DNA of 64,000 bases from Emticicia sp037153985 (GTDB lineage Bacteria; Bacteroidota; Bacteroidia; Cytophagales; Spirosomataceae), in assembly GCF_037153985.1 (NCBI RefSeq), contig NZ_JBBAYI010000006.1, positions 186,001 to 250,000 of the forward strand, given 5' to 3'. This document shows, piece after piece, positions 34,751 to 43,493 of this stretch; position 1 is the first letter of the stretch; each line of letters opens with the position of its first letter. The notes beneath the pieces were generated by a model. That model saw only the letters and a list, made by a program, of their open reading frames with translations, had not been told where the DNA came from and ran no database searches. A program made the position numbers and the translations under genes.

Positions 34751-35767
34751 ATGGCAGCTACGAAAGAAAAAGCACCAAAGGTAAAATACAGTAAAGAAAC
34801 ATATATGTATTGGTACGAGTCTATGTTTCTTCAAAGAAAATTTGAAGAAAAAGCCGGACAGTTATACGGGCAGCAAAAGATTCGTGGATTTTGTCACTTA
34901 TATATTGGGCAGGAGGCGTGTTCTTCAGGGGCTGTTTCAGCATTAACCAAAGACGACAAATGGATTACAGCATATAGAGACCACGGCCACCCATTAGCAT
35001 TAGGTACAGACCCTAATAAAATAATGGCCGAATTATACGGTAAAGAAACCGGTACAACCAAAGGTAAAGGTGGTTCGATGCACATTTTTGATAAAGAAGT
35101 AAACTTCATAGGTGGGCATGGTATTGTTGGGGCGCAAATTCCGTTAGGTGCAGGTATTGCATTTGCCGAAAAATATAAAGGTACACAAAACCTTTGTATG
35201 TGTTACTTTGGCGACGGTGCGGTTCGTCAGGGAGCATTGCACGAAGCCTTTAACATGGCCATGACTTGGAAATTACCCGTAATCTTTATCGTTGAAAACA
35301 ACGGTTATGCCATGGGTACTTCTGTTGCGCGTACATCAAACGTAAGAGAACTATATACCATCGGAGAATCGTATGATATGCCGGCAGAACCAGTTGATGC
35401 CATGGATGTTGAAATGGTACACGAAGCCGTAAAACGTGCTGCCGACCGTGCCAGAGCGGGCGAAGGGCCAACCTTCCTTGAGTTTAAAACTTACCGTTTC
35501 CGTGGGCACTCAATGTCTGACCCACAAAAATACCGTACAAAAGATGAAGTAGAGCAATGGAAAATGCGTGACCCCGTAGAGCTTTGCCGTCATCGTATCC
35601 TGACAAACGGTATTGCAACAGAGGCAGAACTGGAAGAAATCGATAACCGCGTAAAAGCAAAGGTTGAAGAAGCTGTTAAATTTGCAGAAGAATCGCCTTT
35701 CCCTAAAGCTGAAACCGCCTTTGATGACATCTACGTTCAGTCTGATTACCCATTCTTAACCGAGTAG
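34751..35767 (+). CDS. pdhA: Pyruvate dehydrogenase E1 component, alpha subunit
   Basis: Thiamine-diphosphate-dependent subunit of the complex that makes acetyl-CoA. 338 aa. RGFCHLYIGQEACSSGAVSAL, ITAYRDHGHPLALG, GKGGSMHIFD, GHGIVGAQIPLGAGIAFA, the thiamine-diphosphate motif GDGAVRQGALHEAFNMA through VENNGYAMGTS, and the phosphorylation-loop-like RFRGHSMSDPQKYRT. The lysine-rich start (MAATKEKAPKVKYSKE) is typical for Bacteroidetes. Beta and E2 genes are not adjacent, unlike many operons, so the complex is assembled from dispersed genes. Own promoter and terminator. Confidence 0.93.
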   Translation: MAATKEKAPKVKYSKETYMYWYESMFLQRKFEEKAGQLYGQQKIRGFCHLYIGQEACSSGAVSALTKDDKWITAYRDHGHPLALGTDPNKIMAELYGKETGTTKGKGGSMHIFDKEVNFIGGHGIVGAQIPLGAGIAFAEKYKGTQNLCMCYFGDGAVRQGALHEAFNMAMTWKLPVIFIVENNGYAMGTSVARTSNVRELYTIGESYDMPAEPVDAMDVEMVHEAVKRAADRARAGEGPTFLEFKTYRFRGHSMSDPQKYRTKDEVEQWKMRDPVELCRHRILTNGIATEAELEEIDNRVKAKVEEAVKFAEESPFPKAETAFDDIYVQSDYPFLTE

Positions 35768-35787
35768 TCAATAAGCAATTATACAAG

Positions 35788-35815
35788 CAAAAGCCAGCCC
35801 CGAAGCTGGCTTTTG
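35788..35815. terminator. Bidirectional terminator between pdhA and the SDR gene
   Basis: Perfect 11-bp stem CAAAAGCCAGC/GCTGGCTTTTG with 6-nt loop, carrying AAAA and TTTT tracts within the arms. It lies in the 52 bp between convergent genes. Confidence 0.85.
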
Positions 35816-35819
35816 TTAT

Positions 35820-36527
35820 TTACAGGTCGCCTAATTGCGGGCGCATCACAATCTCCTCAATGACGGCACTGTCAGACAAACAATAGGCCGTCCAGACCGT
35901 CTGGGCAACATCGCTTGGTGTCATAAACCTTTCTGCCGGAATATCCACTCCTGCCCAACTATCGGTTAACACTGCACCGGGCATAATTGATGTCACTTTT
36001 ACACCATGTGGCTTCATTTCCTCTCTTAAACCTTTGCTAAACCCTAGTAAAGCAAATTTGGAAATACTGTATGACCCACCGTTCGGATAGGCTTTCAGGC
36101 TTGCTACCGAGCACATATTAAAAACATGACCGCTTTTTTGGGCTATCATACCTTTTACTAAGCCCCTCGTCAGGTAATAGGCGCTGTATAAATTAGTTTC
36201 AATAAGGTTTTCTAATATGCCGTCTTCTTCTTCATGAATATTACCCGGAATAAAATTACCGGCATTATTAACCAGAACATCCACTGGTCGGTTGAGCGAC
36301 TGAATAAAATCTACTAAACCTGTTACTTGTTCTTTTTTGCCCAAATCGGCAGCATAAGTAAAACATTGAACACCATATTGCGTGTTTATGAAAAGCTGCA
36401 ACTCCTCAAGGTCTTTTCTTTTACGGGCCGATGCTACTACATCGAAACCGTTTTTGGCAAATATTTCAACAATTGCCCTGCCTATTCCGCGGGTACCTCC
36501 CGTAACAACTATTAGTTTCTGGCTCAT
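35820..36527 (-). CDS. Short-chain dehydrogenase/reductase
   Basis: 235 aa classical SDR. Cofactor motif TGGTRGIGRAI at the N-terminus, NNAG (about residue 88), catalytic Ser in NMCSVASL and Tyr-x-x-x-Lys in GGSYSISKFALLG, and the following PGAVLTDSW. Basic residues after the first strand (ASARKRKD) suggest NADP(H). Reminiscent of sepiapterin-reductase-like or 3-ketoacyl-reductase-like SDRs, but the substrate cannot be assigned. Divergent from mlaE with a 116-bp gap. Confidence 0.88.
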   Translation of the reverse strand: MSQKLIVVTGGTRGIGRAIVEIFAKNGFDVVASARKRKDLEELQLFINTQYGVQCFTYAADLGKKEQVTGLVDFIQSLNRPVDVLVNNAGNFIPGNIHEEEDGILENLIETNLYSAYYLTRGLVKGMIAQKSGHVFNMCSVASLKAYPNGGSYSISKFALLGFSKGLREEMKPHGVKVTSIMPGAVLTDSWAGVDIPAERFMTPSDVAQTVWTAYCLSDSAVIEEIVMRPQLGDL

Positions 36528-36605
36528 TGTGTCTATTGATTTTTGCGATTGGTTTGGTTTTTGAATATAAATCTACTAACTAAAATGCGTTATTAAACAA
36601 TTGCT

Positions 36606-36613
36606 TATCTTTG
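36606..36613 (+). promoter_or_regulatory. Probable -7 box of the mlaEF-araC unit
   Basis: TATCTTTG fits TAnnTTTG, 31 bp before the mlaE ATG. No -33 TTG at 19-20 bp. Confidence 0.45.
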
Positions 36614-36643
36614 CAAATATCGTTAAAAACTTAGCTTAAACGT

Positions 36644-37375
36644 ATGTTATCTGTTGTAGGAAGGTATTTAATATTTCTGGGAAAGCTATTTACCCGTCGA
36701 GAAACCCTAAGAGTCTATTGGAATAGGTTTTTAGACGAGTGTTTAGCCATCGGCATTAGTTCTATTTTTATTGTAGCTATTGTGGCGGTGTTTATAGGTG
36801 CAGTAACCTGCGTACAAACCAGAGCCAATCTGGTAAGCCCACTGGTGCCAGTATACATTGTCAGTAATATTGTGCGTGACATGACCCTGCTCGAGCTTTC
36901 CTCAACATTTATGTGTGTGGTTCTGGCCGGAAAAGTAGGCTCTAATATTGCCGGTGAGTTAGGCACCATGAAAATTACCGAACAGATTGATGCCCTCGAG
37001 GTAATGGGTATCAACTCGGCTTCGTATCTGGTATTACCTAAGCTGCTGGCATCTGTATTTACGTTTCCTTTGCTAGCCATTATCTCTGGTTTTTTAGGTA
37101 TTTTTGGTGGGTATCTGGCAGGTACTTTAACAGGCATTATCACACCCGAAGATTATATCTATGGTATCAGATACTCTTTTGTGCCTTTTAATGTTTTTAT
37201 AGCCATAATCAAAGCCTTTGTATTTGGATTTCTTATTTCTACTATCTCGGCTTTTAAGGGCTATTATACACGCGGCGGAGCATTAGAAGTAGGGCAGGCA
37301 AGTACCTCGGCCGTAACAAATAGTTGTATTGCCGTTTTAATAGCCGACTACCTGCTAGCTGAACTTTTAACCTAA
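36644..37375 (+). CDS. mlaE: MlaE-type phospholipid ABC transporter permease
   Basis: 243 aa, five or six membrane segments. MlaE family features: AIVAVFIGAVTCVQTRANL, LAGKVGSNIAGELGTMKITEQIDALEVMGINS (the conserved cytoplasmic coupling helix), LPKLLASVFTFPLLAIIS, and STISAFKGYYTRGGALEVGQA near the end. With MlaF and a membrane-anchored MlaD it moves phospholipids between inner and outer membranes. mlaF follows 66 bp downstream on the same strand. No mlaD (MCE domain) is in the window. Confidence 0.92.
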   Translation: MLSVVGRYLIFLGKLFTRRETLRVYWNRFLDECLAIGISSIFIVAIVAVFIGAVTCVQTRANLVSPLVPVYIVSNIVRDMTLLELSSTFMCVVLAGKVGSNIAGELGTMKITEQIDALEVMGINSASYLVLPKLLASVFTFPLLAIISGFLGIFGGYLAGTLTGIITPEDYIYGIRYSFVPFNVFIAIIKAFVFGFLISTISAFKGYYTRGGALEVGQASTSAVTNSCIAVLIADYLLAELLT

Positions 37376-37441
37376 CCAGATTTTAAGTGCTGAAAGCAAT
37401 AATTTAAACTTCCTTACCGTGCAATTCAGGATTAAGTTCTT

Positions 37442-38200
37442 ATGATTGAAATAAAAAATATCTCAAAATCTTTTAACGACCGTCAGGTACTGGATAATGT
37501 CAGTGGCGTATTTAAGAAAGGTCAGACGAGCCTCGTAATCGGGGCAAGTGGTACCGGAAAAAGCGTACTTCTTAAATGTATGCTCGACTTGGTACGTCCA
37601 GAAAATGGAGCTACACTTTACGATGGTCGAGACTTTTACATAGGAGAAGAAGAAGATAAGAAAAATATCCGTCGCGAAATGGGGGTGCTTTTTCAGGGAG
37701 GAGCTTTGTTCGACTCCCAAACCGTGCATCAGAATATACAATTCCCGTTAGATATGCTCACAGAAATGCCCGAAAAAGAAAAAAAAGAACGGGTTGAATT
37801 CTGTTTGCAGCGTGTAGGACTCGAAGGAACAGGCAACCGTATGCCCTCAGAAATTTCTGGTGGTATGAAAAAACGCGTAGGTATTGCCCGTGCTATTGTC
37901 ATGAATCCGAAATATTTGTTCTGTGATGAACCTAACTCTGGCCTTGATCCTCTCACTTCTATCAAAATTGATGAGCTCATTAAGGAAATCACAGAAGAAT
38001 ATAATACTACTACCGTTATTATTACGCATGACATGAACTCCGTGCTTTCCATCGGCGACTATATCATGTTTCTTTATAAAGGCAAGAAATTGTGGGAGGG
38101 CAACAGCCAGACTATTCTGGATACCACCGTGCCAGAACTAGAAGAATTTGTGTTCTCAAACAGAGCCTTAAAACAAATGCGAGACGATAAACGTCATTAA
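37442..38200 (+). CDS. mlaF: MlaF-type ABC transporter ATPase
   Basis: 252 aa ATPase partner of the MlaE permease. Walker A IGASGTGKSVLLK, Q-loop VLFQGGALFDSQTV, signature ISGGMKKRVGIARAI, Walker B YLFCDEPNSGLDP, H-loop ITHDMNSVLSIGD. GGALFDSxTVxxN and GGMKKRVxxARA are specific to the MlaF group. It forms an operon with mlaE upstream, and a gene for an AraC-type regulator starts only 4 bp after its stop codon, which suggests translational coupling. Confidence 0.94.
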   Translation: MIEIKNISKSFNDRQVLDNVSGVFKKGQTSLVIGASGTGKSVLLKCMLDLVRPENGATLYDGRDFYIGEEEDKKNIRREMGVLFQGGALFDSQTVHQNIQFPLDMLTEMPEKEKKERVEFCLQRVGLEGTGNRMPSEISGGMKKRVGIARAIVMNPKYLFCDEPNSGLDPLTSIKIDELIKEITEEYNTTTVIITHDMNSVLSIGDYIMFLYKGKKLWEGNSQTILDTTVPELEEFVFSNRALKQMRDDKRH

Positions 38201-38204
38201 TACC

Positions 38205-39047
38205 ATGCTTCGGGTTCCTTCTTCTATTAGTGCCAATGAGTTTGAATCATTAAAGATTCAGGATATGACCTTCGTCGCGTATCGCAACAATATTTATCCG
38301 CCGCGCAACGAAATCTTTTTTGAAGAACACGCCATCATTTATGTATTAGAAGGCGAAAAGAAGTTTATTTCTCCTACACAGGATATTCACGTACAAAAAG
38401 GGCAGATTTTATTCTTCCAAAGAGGTTGCTATTCGATGAACGAATCGATTGACAGCAACTACCGAAGCCTTGTATTTTTCTTCCCCGAAAGCCTTCTGAA
38501 AGAATTTGTTGCCCAGAACCTCACCTTGTTTGATGAATCGACCGACGACCCCTTTGAACAGATATTAAGTTTGGACAGTACGCCCAATTTCGATAAGTTC
38601 GTTGATTCGCTCATTCCGTTTTTTAGTGCCAGAACTAACCTCATGAACCAGTTTCTGAAACTGAAATTCAACGAATTAATGCTGCACCTCATAGAACTAG
38701 ACCGCAGCAATCAGTTCAGGCGAACGCTTTTCAAGATATATCAGGGGCAAAAAATAGATTTGGCTTATCTGCTCGAAAACTATTACCTGAAACCCCTGTC
38801 TATCGAGGAACTGGCACGTATTTCAGGCAGAAGCCTTTCTGTTTTTAAAAGAGATTTTGAACAGCAATTTCATACATCACCAGCCGCATGGATACGCAAC
38901 AAACGGCTTGAATACGCCTCATTTCTACTACAAAACACCTCTAAAAACGTCTCCGAGATTAGCCTTGAAATTGGCTACGAGAGCGTTTCTCACTTCATCA
39001 AAGCATTTAAGGAAAAATACGGTTTTACGCCCAAGAAAAACCATTGA
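38205..39047 (+). CDS. AraC-family transcriptional regulator
   Basis: 280 aa. N-terminal cupin-like sensor domain (EIFFEEHAIIYVLEGEKKF, VQKGQILFFQRGCYSMNES) and a C-terminal pair of helix-turn-helix motifs (LSIEELARISGRSLSVFKRD and VSEISLEIGYESVSHFIKAF, ending EKYGFTPKK). It starts 4 bp after mlaF, so it is cotranscribed with the lipid transporter genes. Whether it controls them or merely sits behind them is open. The ligand is unknown. Followed by about 90 bp and then a decayed RAYT gene. Confidence 0.88.
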   Translation: MLRVPSSISANEFESLKIQDMTFVAYRNNIYPPRNEIFFEEHAIIYVLEGEKKFISPTQDIHVQKGQILFFQRGCYSMNESIDSNYRSLVFFFPESLLKEFVAQNLTLFDESTDDPFEQILSLDSTPNFDKFVDSLIPFFSARTNLMNQFLKLKFNELMLHLIELDRSNQFRRTLFKIYQGQKIDLAYLLENYYLKPLSIEELARISGRSLSVFKRDFEQQFHTSPAAWIRNKRLEYASFLLQNTSKNVSEISLEIGYESVSHFIKAFKEKYGFTPKKNH

Positions 39048-39135
39048 ACCAAAAACACTATTTTTTGGGCGTATTTCGTTAATTCTTATTGAGATATTCT
39101 ACTCAACTTTGTATTGTTAAAATAGAGCAATCTAG

Positions 39136-39787
39136 GCAGATAAGTTTCAGAACAAATATCGTATTCCATCTGCCGTCATCTTAATTGGAATTATGGCTCA
39201 GATGGCGTTTATTTTATTACTATCTGTACCAAAAATCGACAATACTTTTTAGGTGAATGTAATAAAGGAGAAATGAAACTATCAACTGCCGGAGCCATTG
39301 TTCAAGGCTTTTGGTATGAAATTCCGAAACATTTTTCATTTATTACTTTAGGTGAATTTATCATAATGCCCAATCATGTTCATGGCATTTTGATTTTAGA
39401 TAAGAATTTGATTGAAAAAATATTGATAAAATATCCAATATCGACGTAGAGACAGGGCATTGCGGGGACGCCTAGTCCCTGTCTCTACCACAGATGATGC
39501 ATTAAGAAAAGATAAGACTGAACCCCATTATCGTTTTAGAAACCAAGGTAAACATACTATTTCATCAATTGTTGGTTCATATAAATCAGTTTGTACGAAA
39601 CATATTCGCAAGATAACGCCGGATTTTAAATGGCAAACTCGTTTTTGGAATCATATTATTAGAGACGATAATGCTTTTGATACTATCTAGGTAATATATT
39701 ATCAATAACCCCCTTACTTGGGAAGATGATAAACTTTTCGGAGAACAGACAGGTAATTCAATAGAACAGTTGAGTAAGCTTGACTGA
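39136..39787 (+). pseudogene. Decayed REP-associated tyrosine transposase (RAYT, Y1 HUH) gene
   Basis: Pieced together from three reading-frame positions. 39136: ADKFQNKYRIPSA, preceded by TAG where an ATG is expected. 39174: RHLNWNYGSDGVYFITIC, then ECNKGEMKLSTAG and EFIIMPNHVHGILIL with the HUH motif, ending at a TAG (39447). 39460: GRLVPVSTTDDALRKD, HTISSIVGSYKSV, WQTRFWNHIIRDDNAFDTI, then stop. 39695: YIINNPLTWEDDKLF with the likely catalytic Tyr, ending at TGA 39785-39787. At least three frameshifts or stops plus a lost start mean it cannot be active. A palindrome (39446-39488) lies in the middle. It ends 29 bp before leuC. Confidence 0.85.
39446..39488. repeat. REP-like palindrome inside the RAYT pseudogene
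   Basis: GTAGAGACAGGG and its exact reverse complement CCCTGTCTCTAC separated by 19 nt. RAYT transposases act on such palindromes, and GTAGAGAC...GTCTCTAC elements are, from memory, abundant in some bacterial genomes. Only one copy is seen in this window. Confidence 0.7.
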
Positions 39788-39816
39788 TAAACATTAAAAA
39801 AACGCTTAAATATAAA

Positions 39817-41217
39817 ATGTCAACACCAAAATCACTATTCGACAAAGTATGGGATTCACACGTTGTTCGTAAAATCGAAGACGGCCCGGATGTGTTATTT
39901 ATTGACCGTCACTTTATTCATGAAGTAACCAGTCCGGTGGCATTCCTTGGCCTCGAAAGCAGAGGAATCAATGTATTATTCCCAGAGCGTACATTTGCTA
40001 CTGCCGACCATAATACACCAACCATTAACCAACACCTGCCCGTATCAGACCCACTTTCGGCCAACCAGCTAAAAGCATTAGAAACTAATACGGCTAAATA
40101 TGGTATTTCACACTGGGGCTTAGGGCATCAGAAAAACGGTATTGTACACGTAGTTGGGCCAGAAAACGGAATTACCCAACCGGGTATGACCATCGTGTGT
40201 GGCGACTCTCATACTTCTACGCATGGTGCTTTTGGGGCAATTGCTTTTGGTATTGGTACGTCAGAAGTCGAAATGGTACTTTCGTCGCAATGTATCATGC
40301 AGCCAAAACCTAAAAAAATGCGCGTAACCATCAATGGCAAATTAGGTGCAGCCGTAATGCCGAAAGACGTAACACTTTATATTATCTCTCAATTATCGGC
40401 TGCTGGTGCAACAGGCTATTTTGTAGAGTATGCCGGAGAAGTATTCAGAAATATGTCGATGGAAGGCCGTATGACAGTTTGTAATATGTCTATCGAAATG
40501 GGAGCCAGAGGCGGTATGATAGCCCCTGACGAAACCACTTTTGCTTACCTTAAAGGTAGAGAACTGGCACCAAAAGGCGAAGAGTGGGATAAAGCCGTAG
40601 CCTACTGGAAAACCCTACCAACCGAAGAAGGCGCAGTTTTTGACTTGGAATATACTTTCGATGCCGCTAACATTGAGCCACAAATTACCTATGGTACAAA
40701 TCCGGGTTTGGGCACGGGTATTTCTCAGAATATCCCGACGGCCAGTCAGGTAAAAGACGGCGAAGCAAGCTACAAAAAATCATTAGGATATATGGGCTTT
40801 GCAGAAAACGAACAAATAGTTGGCAAACCAATTGATTACGTTTTCTTGGGAAGCTGCACCAACGGCCGTATCGAAGATTTCCGTGCTTTTGCTTCTATCG
40901 TTAAAGGGCGCAAAAAGGCCGATAACGTAACCGCATGGCTAGTGCCGGGGTCACATATTGTAGAATCTCAAATCAAAGAAGAAGGTATTCTGGATATTCT
41001 GAATGAAGCTGGTTTTGAGTTACGCCAGCCGGGTTGTTCGGCTTGTTTAGCCATGAACGACGACAAAATTCCTGCGGGTAAATATGCCGTTTCTACTTCA
41101 AACAGAAACTTTGAGGGTCGTCAGGGGCCGGGTGCGCGTACACTACTGGCAAGCCCGCTAGTAGCTGCGGCTGCGGCTGTTACAGGTAAAGTTACCGACC
41201 CACGAGAATTAATCTAA
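39817..41217 (+). CDS. leuC: 3-isopropylmalate dehydratase, large subunit
   Basis: Iron-sulfur isomerase of leucine synthesis, working with LeuD. 466 aa. LFDKVWDSHVV, IDRHFIHEVTSPVAF, GLESRGINVLFPERTFATAD, CGDSHTSTHGAFGAIAFGIG, and the cluster cysteines in FLGSCTNGRIEDFRAF and RQPGCSACLAMN (Cys-x-x-Cys). Ends with the typical VTGKVTDPRELI. ATG at 39817, only 29 bp after the RAYT pseudogene, so the promoter must lie in the remnant or further upstream. leuD follows after 59 bp. Confidence 0.97.
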   Translation: MSTPKSLFDKVWDSHVVRKIEDGPDVLFIDRHFIHEVTSPVAFLGLESRGINVLFPERTFATADHNTPTINQHLPVSDPLSANQLKALETNTAKYGISHWGLGHQKNGIVHVVGPENGITQPGMTIVCGDSHTSTHGAFGAIAFGIGTSEVEMVLSSQCIMQPKPKKMRVTINGKLGAAVMPKDVTLYIISQLSAAGATGYFVEYAGEVFRNMSMEGRMTVCNMSIEMGARGGMIAPDETTFAYLKGRELAPKGEEWDKAVAYWKTLPTEEGAVFDLEYTFDAANIEPQITYGTNPGLGTGISQNIPTASQVKDGEASYKKSLGYMGFAENEQIVGKPIDYVFLGSCTNGRIEDFRAFASIVKGRKKADNVTAWLVPGSHIVESQIKEEGILDILNEAGFELRQPGCSACLAMNDDKIPAGKYAVSTSNRNFEGRQGPGARTLLASPLVAAAAAVTGKVTDPRELI

Positions 41218-41276
41218 CAATTAAACACCTATTGCTTGGGGCATACACTTGCCCAAGCTCCAAAAATATTACACAA

Positions 41277-41873
41277 ATGGCTTACGATAAATTTACCGTA
41301 CTTAAAAGTACAGCAGTGCCTATGCCTATCGAAAACGTAGATACTGACCAGATTATCCCTGCACGTTTCCTGAAAGCAACCAAACGTGAGGGCTTCGGCG
41401 ATAACCTTTTCAGAGACTGGCGTTATAATGCTGACGATACCCCAAAACAGGATTTTGTATTAAATAACCCGATTTATTCAGGCAAAATTCTGGTGGGTGG
41501 TCGTAACTTCGGAAGTGGCTCAAGCCGTGAGCACGCCGCATGGGCTATTTATGACTATGGTTTCAGTTGTGTGGTGTCGAGCTTCTTTGCCGATATTTTC
41601 AAAGGAAACTCTATCAACATTGGTTTGTTGCCAGTACAGGTAAGCCCTGAATTTCTGGATAAAATCTTCAAGGCCATAGAAGCCGACCCTAAAGCAGAAC
41701 TGGAAGTAAACCTGCCAGAACAAACAATTACAATTGTAGCAACAGGCGAACAGGAAAGTTTTGCCATAAACGGATACAAAAAACACAATATGATGAATGG
41801 CTTCGATGATATCGATTATCTGCAAGCCATGAAAAGCGAAATAAAAACATTTGCTGAGGAAAGTCTCTATTAA
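41277..41873 (+). CDS. leuD: 3-isopropylmalate dehydratase, small subunit
   Basis: 198 aa from ATG 41277, the normal length. An upstream in-frame start at 41232 lies in a hairpin (GCTTGGG/CCCAAGC, 41234-41258) and is unlikely. VPMPIENVDTDQIIPARFLK, GFGDNLFRDWRYN, GGRNFGSGSSREHAAWAI, and VVSSFFADIFKGNSINIGLLPV are diagnostic. With LeuC it interconverts 2- and 3-isopropylmalate. Confidence 0.97.
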   Translation: MAYDKFTVLKSTAVPMPIENVDTDQIIPARFLKATKREGFGDNLFRDWRYNADDTPKQDFVLNNPIYSGKILVGGRNFGSGSSREHAAWAIYDYGFSCVVSSFFADIFKGNSINIGLLPVQVSPEFLDKIFKAIEADPKAELEVNLPEQTITIVATGEQESFAINGYKKHNMMNGFDDIDYLQAMKSEIKTFAEESLY

Positions 41874-41926
41874 TCAGCTACTGAAAACCGGAGACAACAA
41901 AACCACTGCTTTAAGCAAACAGCAAA

Positions 41927-43444
41927 ATGAAATATATAGAAATAATGGATACAACACTCCGCGATGGTGAACAAACCAGCGGAGTGTCTTTTTCGTCTAC
42001 CGAGAAACTAACCATTGCCCAGATATTACTCACAGAAGTAAAAGTTGACCGCCTCGAGGTAGCTTCTGCAAGGGTATCAGACGGAGAATTTCAGGCAGTG
42101 AAAAAAATTACCTCATGGGCAGCCGAAAACGGATTACTCGATAAAATAGAGGTACTAACCTTTGTTGATGGTGATACCTCTGTTAAATGGATGGAGGAGG
42201 CAGGGGCTAAAGTGATGAATCTGCTCACAAAGGGGTCGCTTAATCATCTTACGCATCAGCTTAAAAAAACACCCGAACAGCACTTTGAAGAAATTGCTCA
42301 GGTAATTGCTCTGGCAAAATCGAAAGATATTAAATGTAATGTGTATCTGGAAGATTGGAGCAATGGCATGAGAAACTCTCGTGAATACGTATTCCAGTAT
42401 CTTGATTTTCTTACGCGCCAACCCATCGAACGGGTATTGTTGCCCGATACTCTGGGTGTACTTACACCAGCCGAATCTTACGAGTTTATACATGCCATTG
42501 TGCAGCGTTACCCCAATACGCATTTCGATTTTCATGCCCATAATGACTATGATCTGAGCGTAGCAAACGTAATGGAGGCCATCAGGGCTGGGGCAAGTGG
42601 TTTGCACCTAACTGTAAATGGCATGGGCGAAAGGGCCGGCAATGCCCCGTTAGCCAGTACAATTGCTGTGCTGAAAGATTTCTTCCCTGAGGTTGAAACA
42701 GCCGTTGTCGAAGAATCTCTGTATTCGGTGAGCCGGTTGGTCGAAACATTTTCGGGTTTCCGCGTGCCTGTCAATAAGCCCGTAGTAGGCGAAAACGTTT
42801 TTACCCAAACAGCAGGTATTCATGCCGACGGAGACAACAAAAACAATTTGTACTTTAACGACCTGATGCCCGAACGCTTCGGGCGTACCCGTAAGTATGC
42901 TTTAGGTAAAACCTCTGGTAAGGCTAACATCGAGAAAAACCTGCAAGAGTTAGGAATTAAACTTTCGCAGGAAGATTTAAAGAAAGTTACGCAACGTATA
43001 ATTGAGCTAGGCGATAAAAAAGAAGTAGTTACCAAAGAAGACCTCCCGTATATTATATCCGATGTAATTGATACAAGTGCCATTGAAGAAAGAGTTGAAG
43101 TGCTGAACTATGTGCTAACGCATTCAAAGAATCTTCGGCCATCGGCAACATTACTGGTTAAAATAGACGGGCATACCTTTGAAGAAAGTGCGCAGGGCGA
43201 TGGCCAGTATGATGCCTTCATGAATGCCTTGAAGAAGATTTATGTCAAGAAAAAGACTATTCTGCCGATGCTGACCGACTACGCCGTTCGGATTCCACCG
43301 GGTGGCAAAACAGATGCCCTCTGCGAAACAATCATTACTTGGGAACATAACAATAAAGAGTTCAAAACCCGTGGCTTAGATTCAGACCAGACGGTATCAG
43401 CTATTAAAGCTACCCAGAAGATGCTTAACTTGATTCAATTCTAA
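41927..43444 (+). CDS. 2-isopropylmalate/citramalate synthase family protein
   Basis: 505 aa. DRE-TIM metallolyase: MDTTLRDGEQTSGVSFSSTEK, metal-binding HAHNDYDLSVANVMEAI and VNGMGERAGNAPL, AGIHADGDNKNNLYFNDL in the subdomain, then a C-terminal LeuA regulatory domain (ATLLVKIDGHTFEESAQGDG, KTILPMLTDYAVRIPPGGKT). Position between leuD and leuB suggests 2-isopropylmalate synthase. The sequence belongs to the shorter LeuA2-like group in which some members are citramalate synthases (pyruvate plus acetyl-CoA, for isoleucine). The choice of substrate cannot be settled here, so no symbol is given. 53 bp after leuD. Confidence 0.85.
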   Translation: MKYIEIMDTTLRDGEQTSGVSFSSTEKLTIAQILLTEVKVDRLEVASARVSDGEFQAVKKITSWAAENGLLDKIEVLTFVDGDTSVKWMEEAGAKVMNLLTKGSLNHLTHQLKKTPEQHFEEIAQVIALAKSKDIKCNVYLEDWSNGMRNSREYVFQYLDFLTRQPIERVLLPDTLGVLTPAESYEFIHAIVQRYPNTHFDFHAHNDYDLSVANVMEAIRAGASGLHLTVNGMGERAGNAPLASTIAVLKDFFPEVETAVVEESLYSVSRLVETFSGFRVPVNKPVVGENVFTQTAGIHADGDNKNNLYFNDLMPERFGRTRKYALGKTSGKANIEKNLQELGIKLSQEDLKKVTQRIIELGDKKEVVTKEDLPYIISDVIDTSAIEERVEVLNYVLTHSKNLRPSATLLVKIDGHTFEESAQGDGQYDAFMNALKKIYVKKKTILPMLTDYAVRIPPGGKTDALCETIITWEHNNKEFKTRGLDSDQTVSAIKATQKMLNLIQF

Positions 43445-43493
43445 CGTTTTATTTAACCACAGAGTTATGGCACTGGGCTACACGTAGTAAAAC

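Noticed and set aside
39136..39787. Intact IS200-like element
   Set aside because: The transposase is broken in several places and no flanking element ends are seen, so only a remnant is reported.
41234..41258. Hairpin between leuC and leuD as an intrinsic terminator
   Set aside because: The 7-bp stem has no T-run after it, and leuD must be expressed with leuC. More likely an mRNA stability or processing structure, or chance.
42155..42607. 150-codon minus-strand open frame
   Set aside because: Antisense to the DRE-TIM core of the LeuA-like enzyme. Cysteine-rich nonsense composition.
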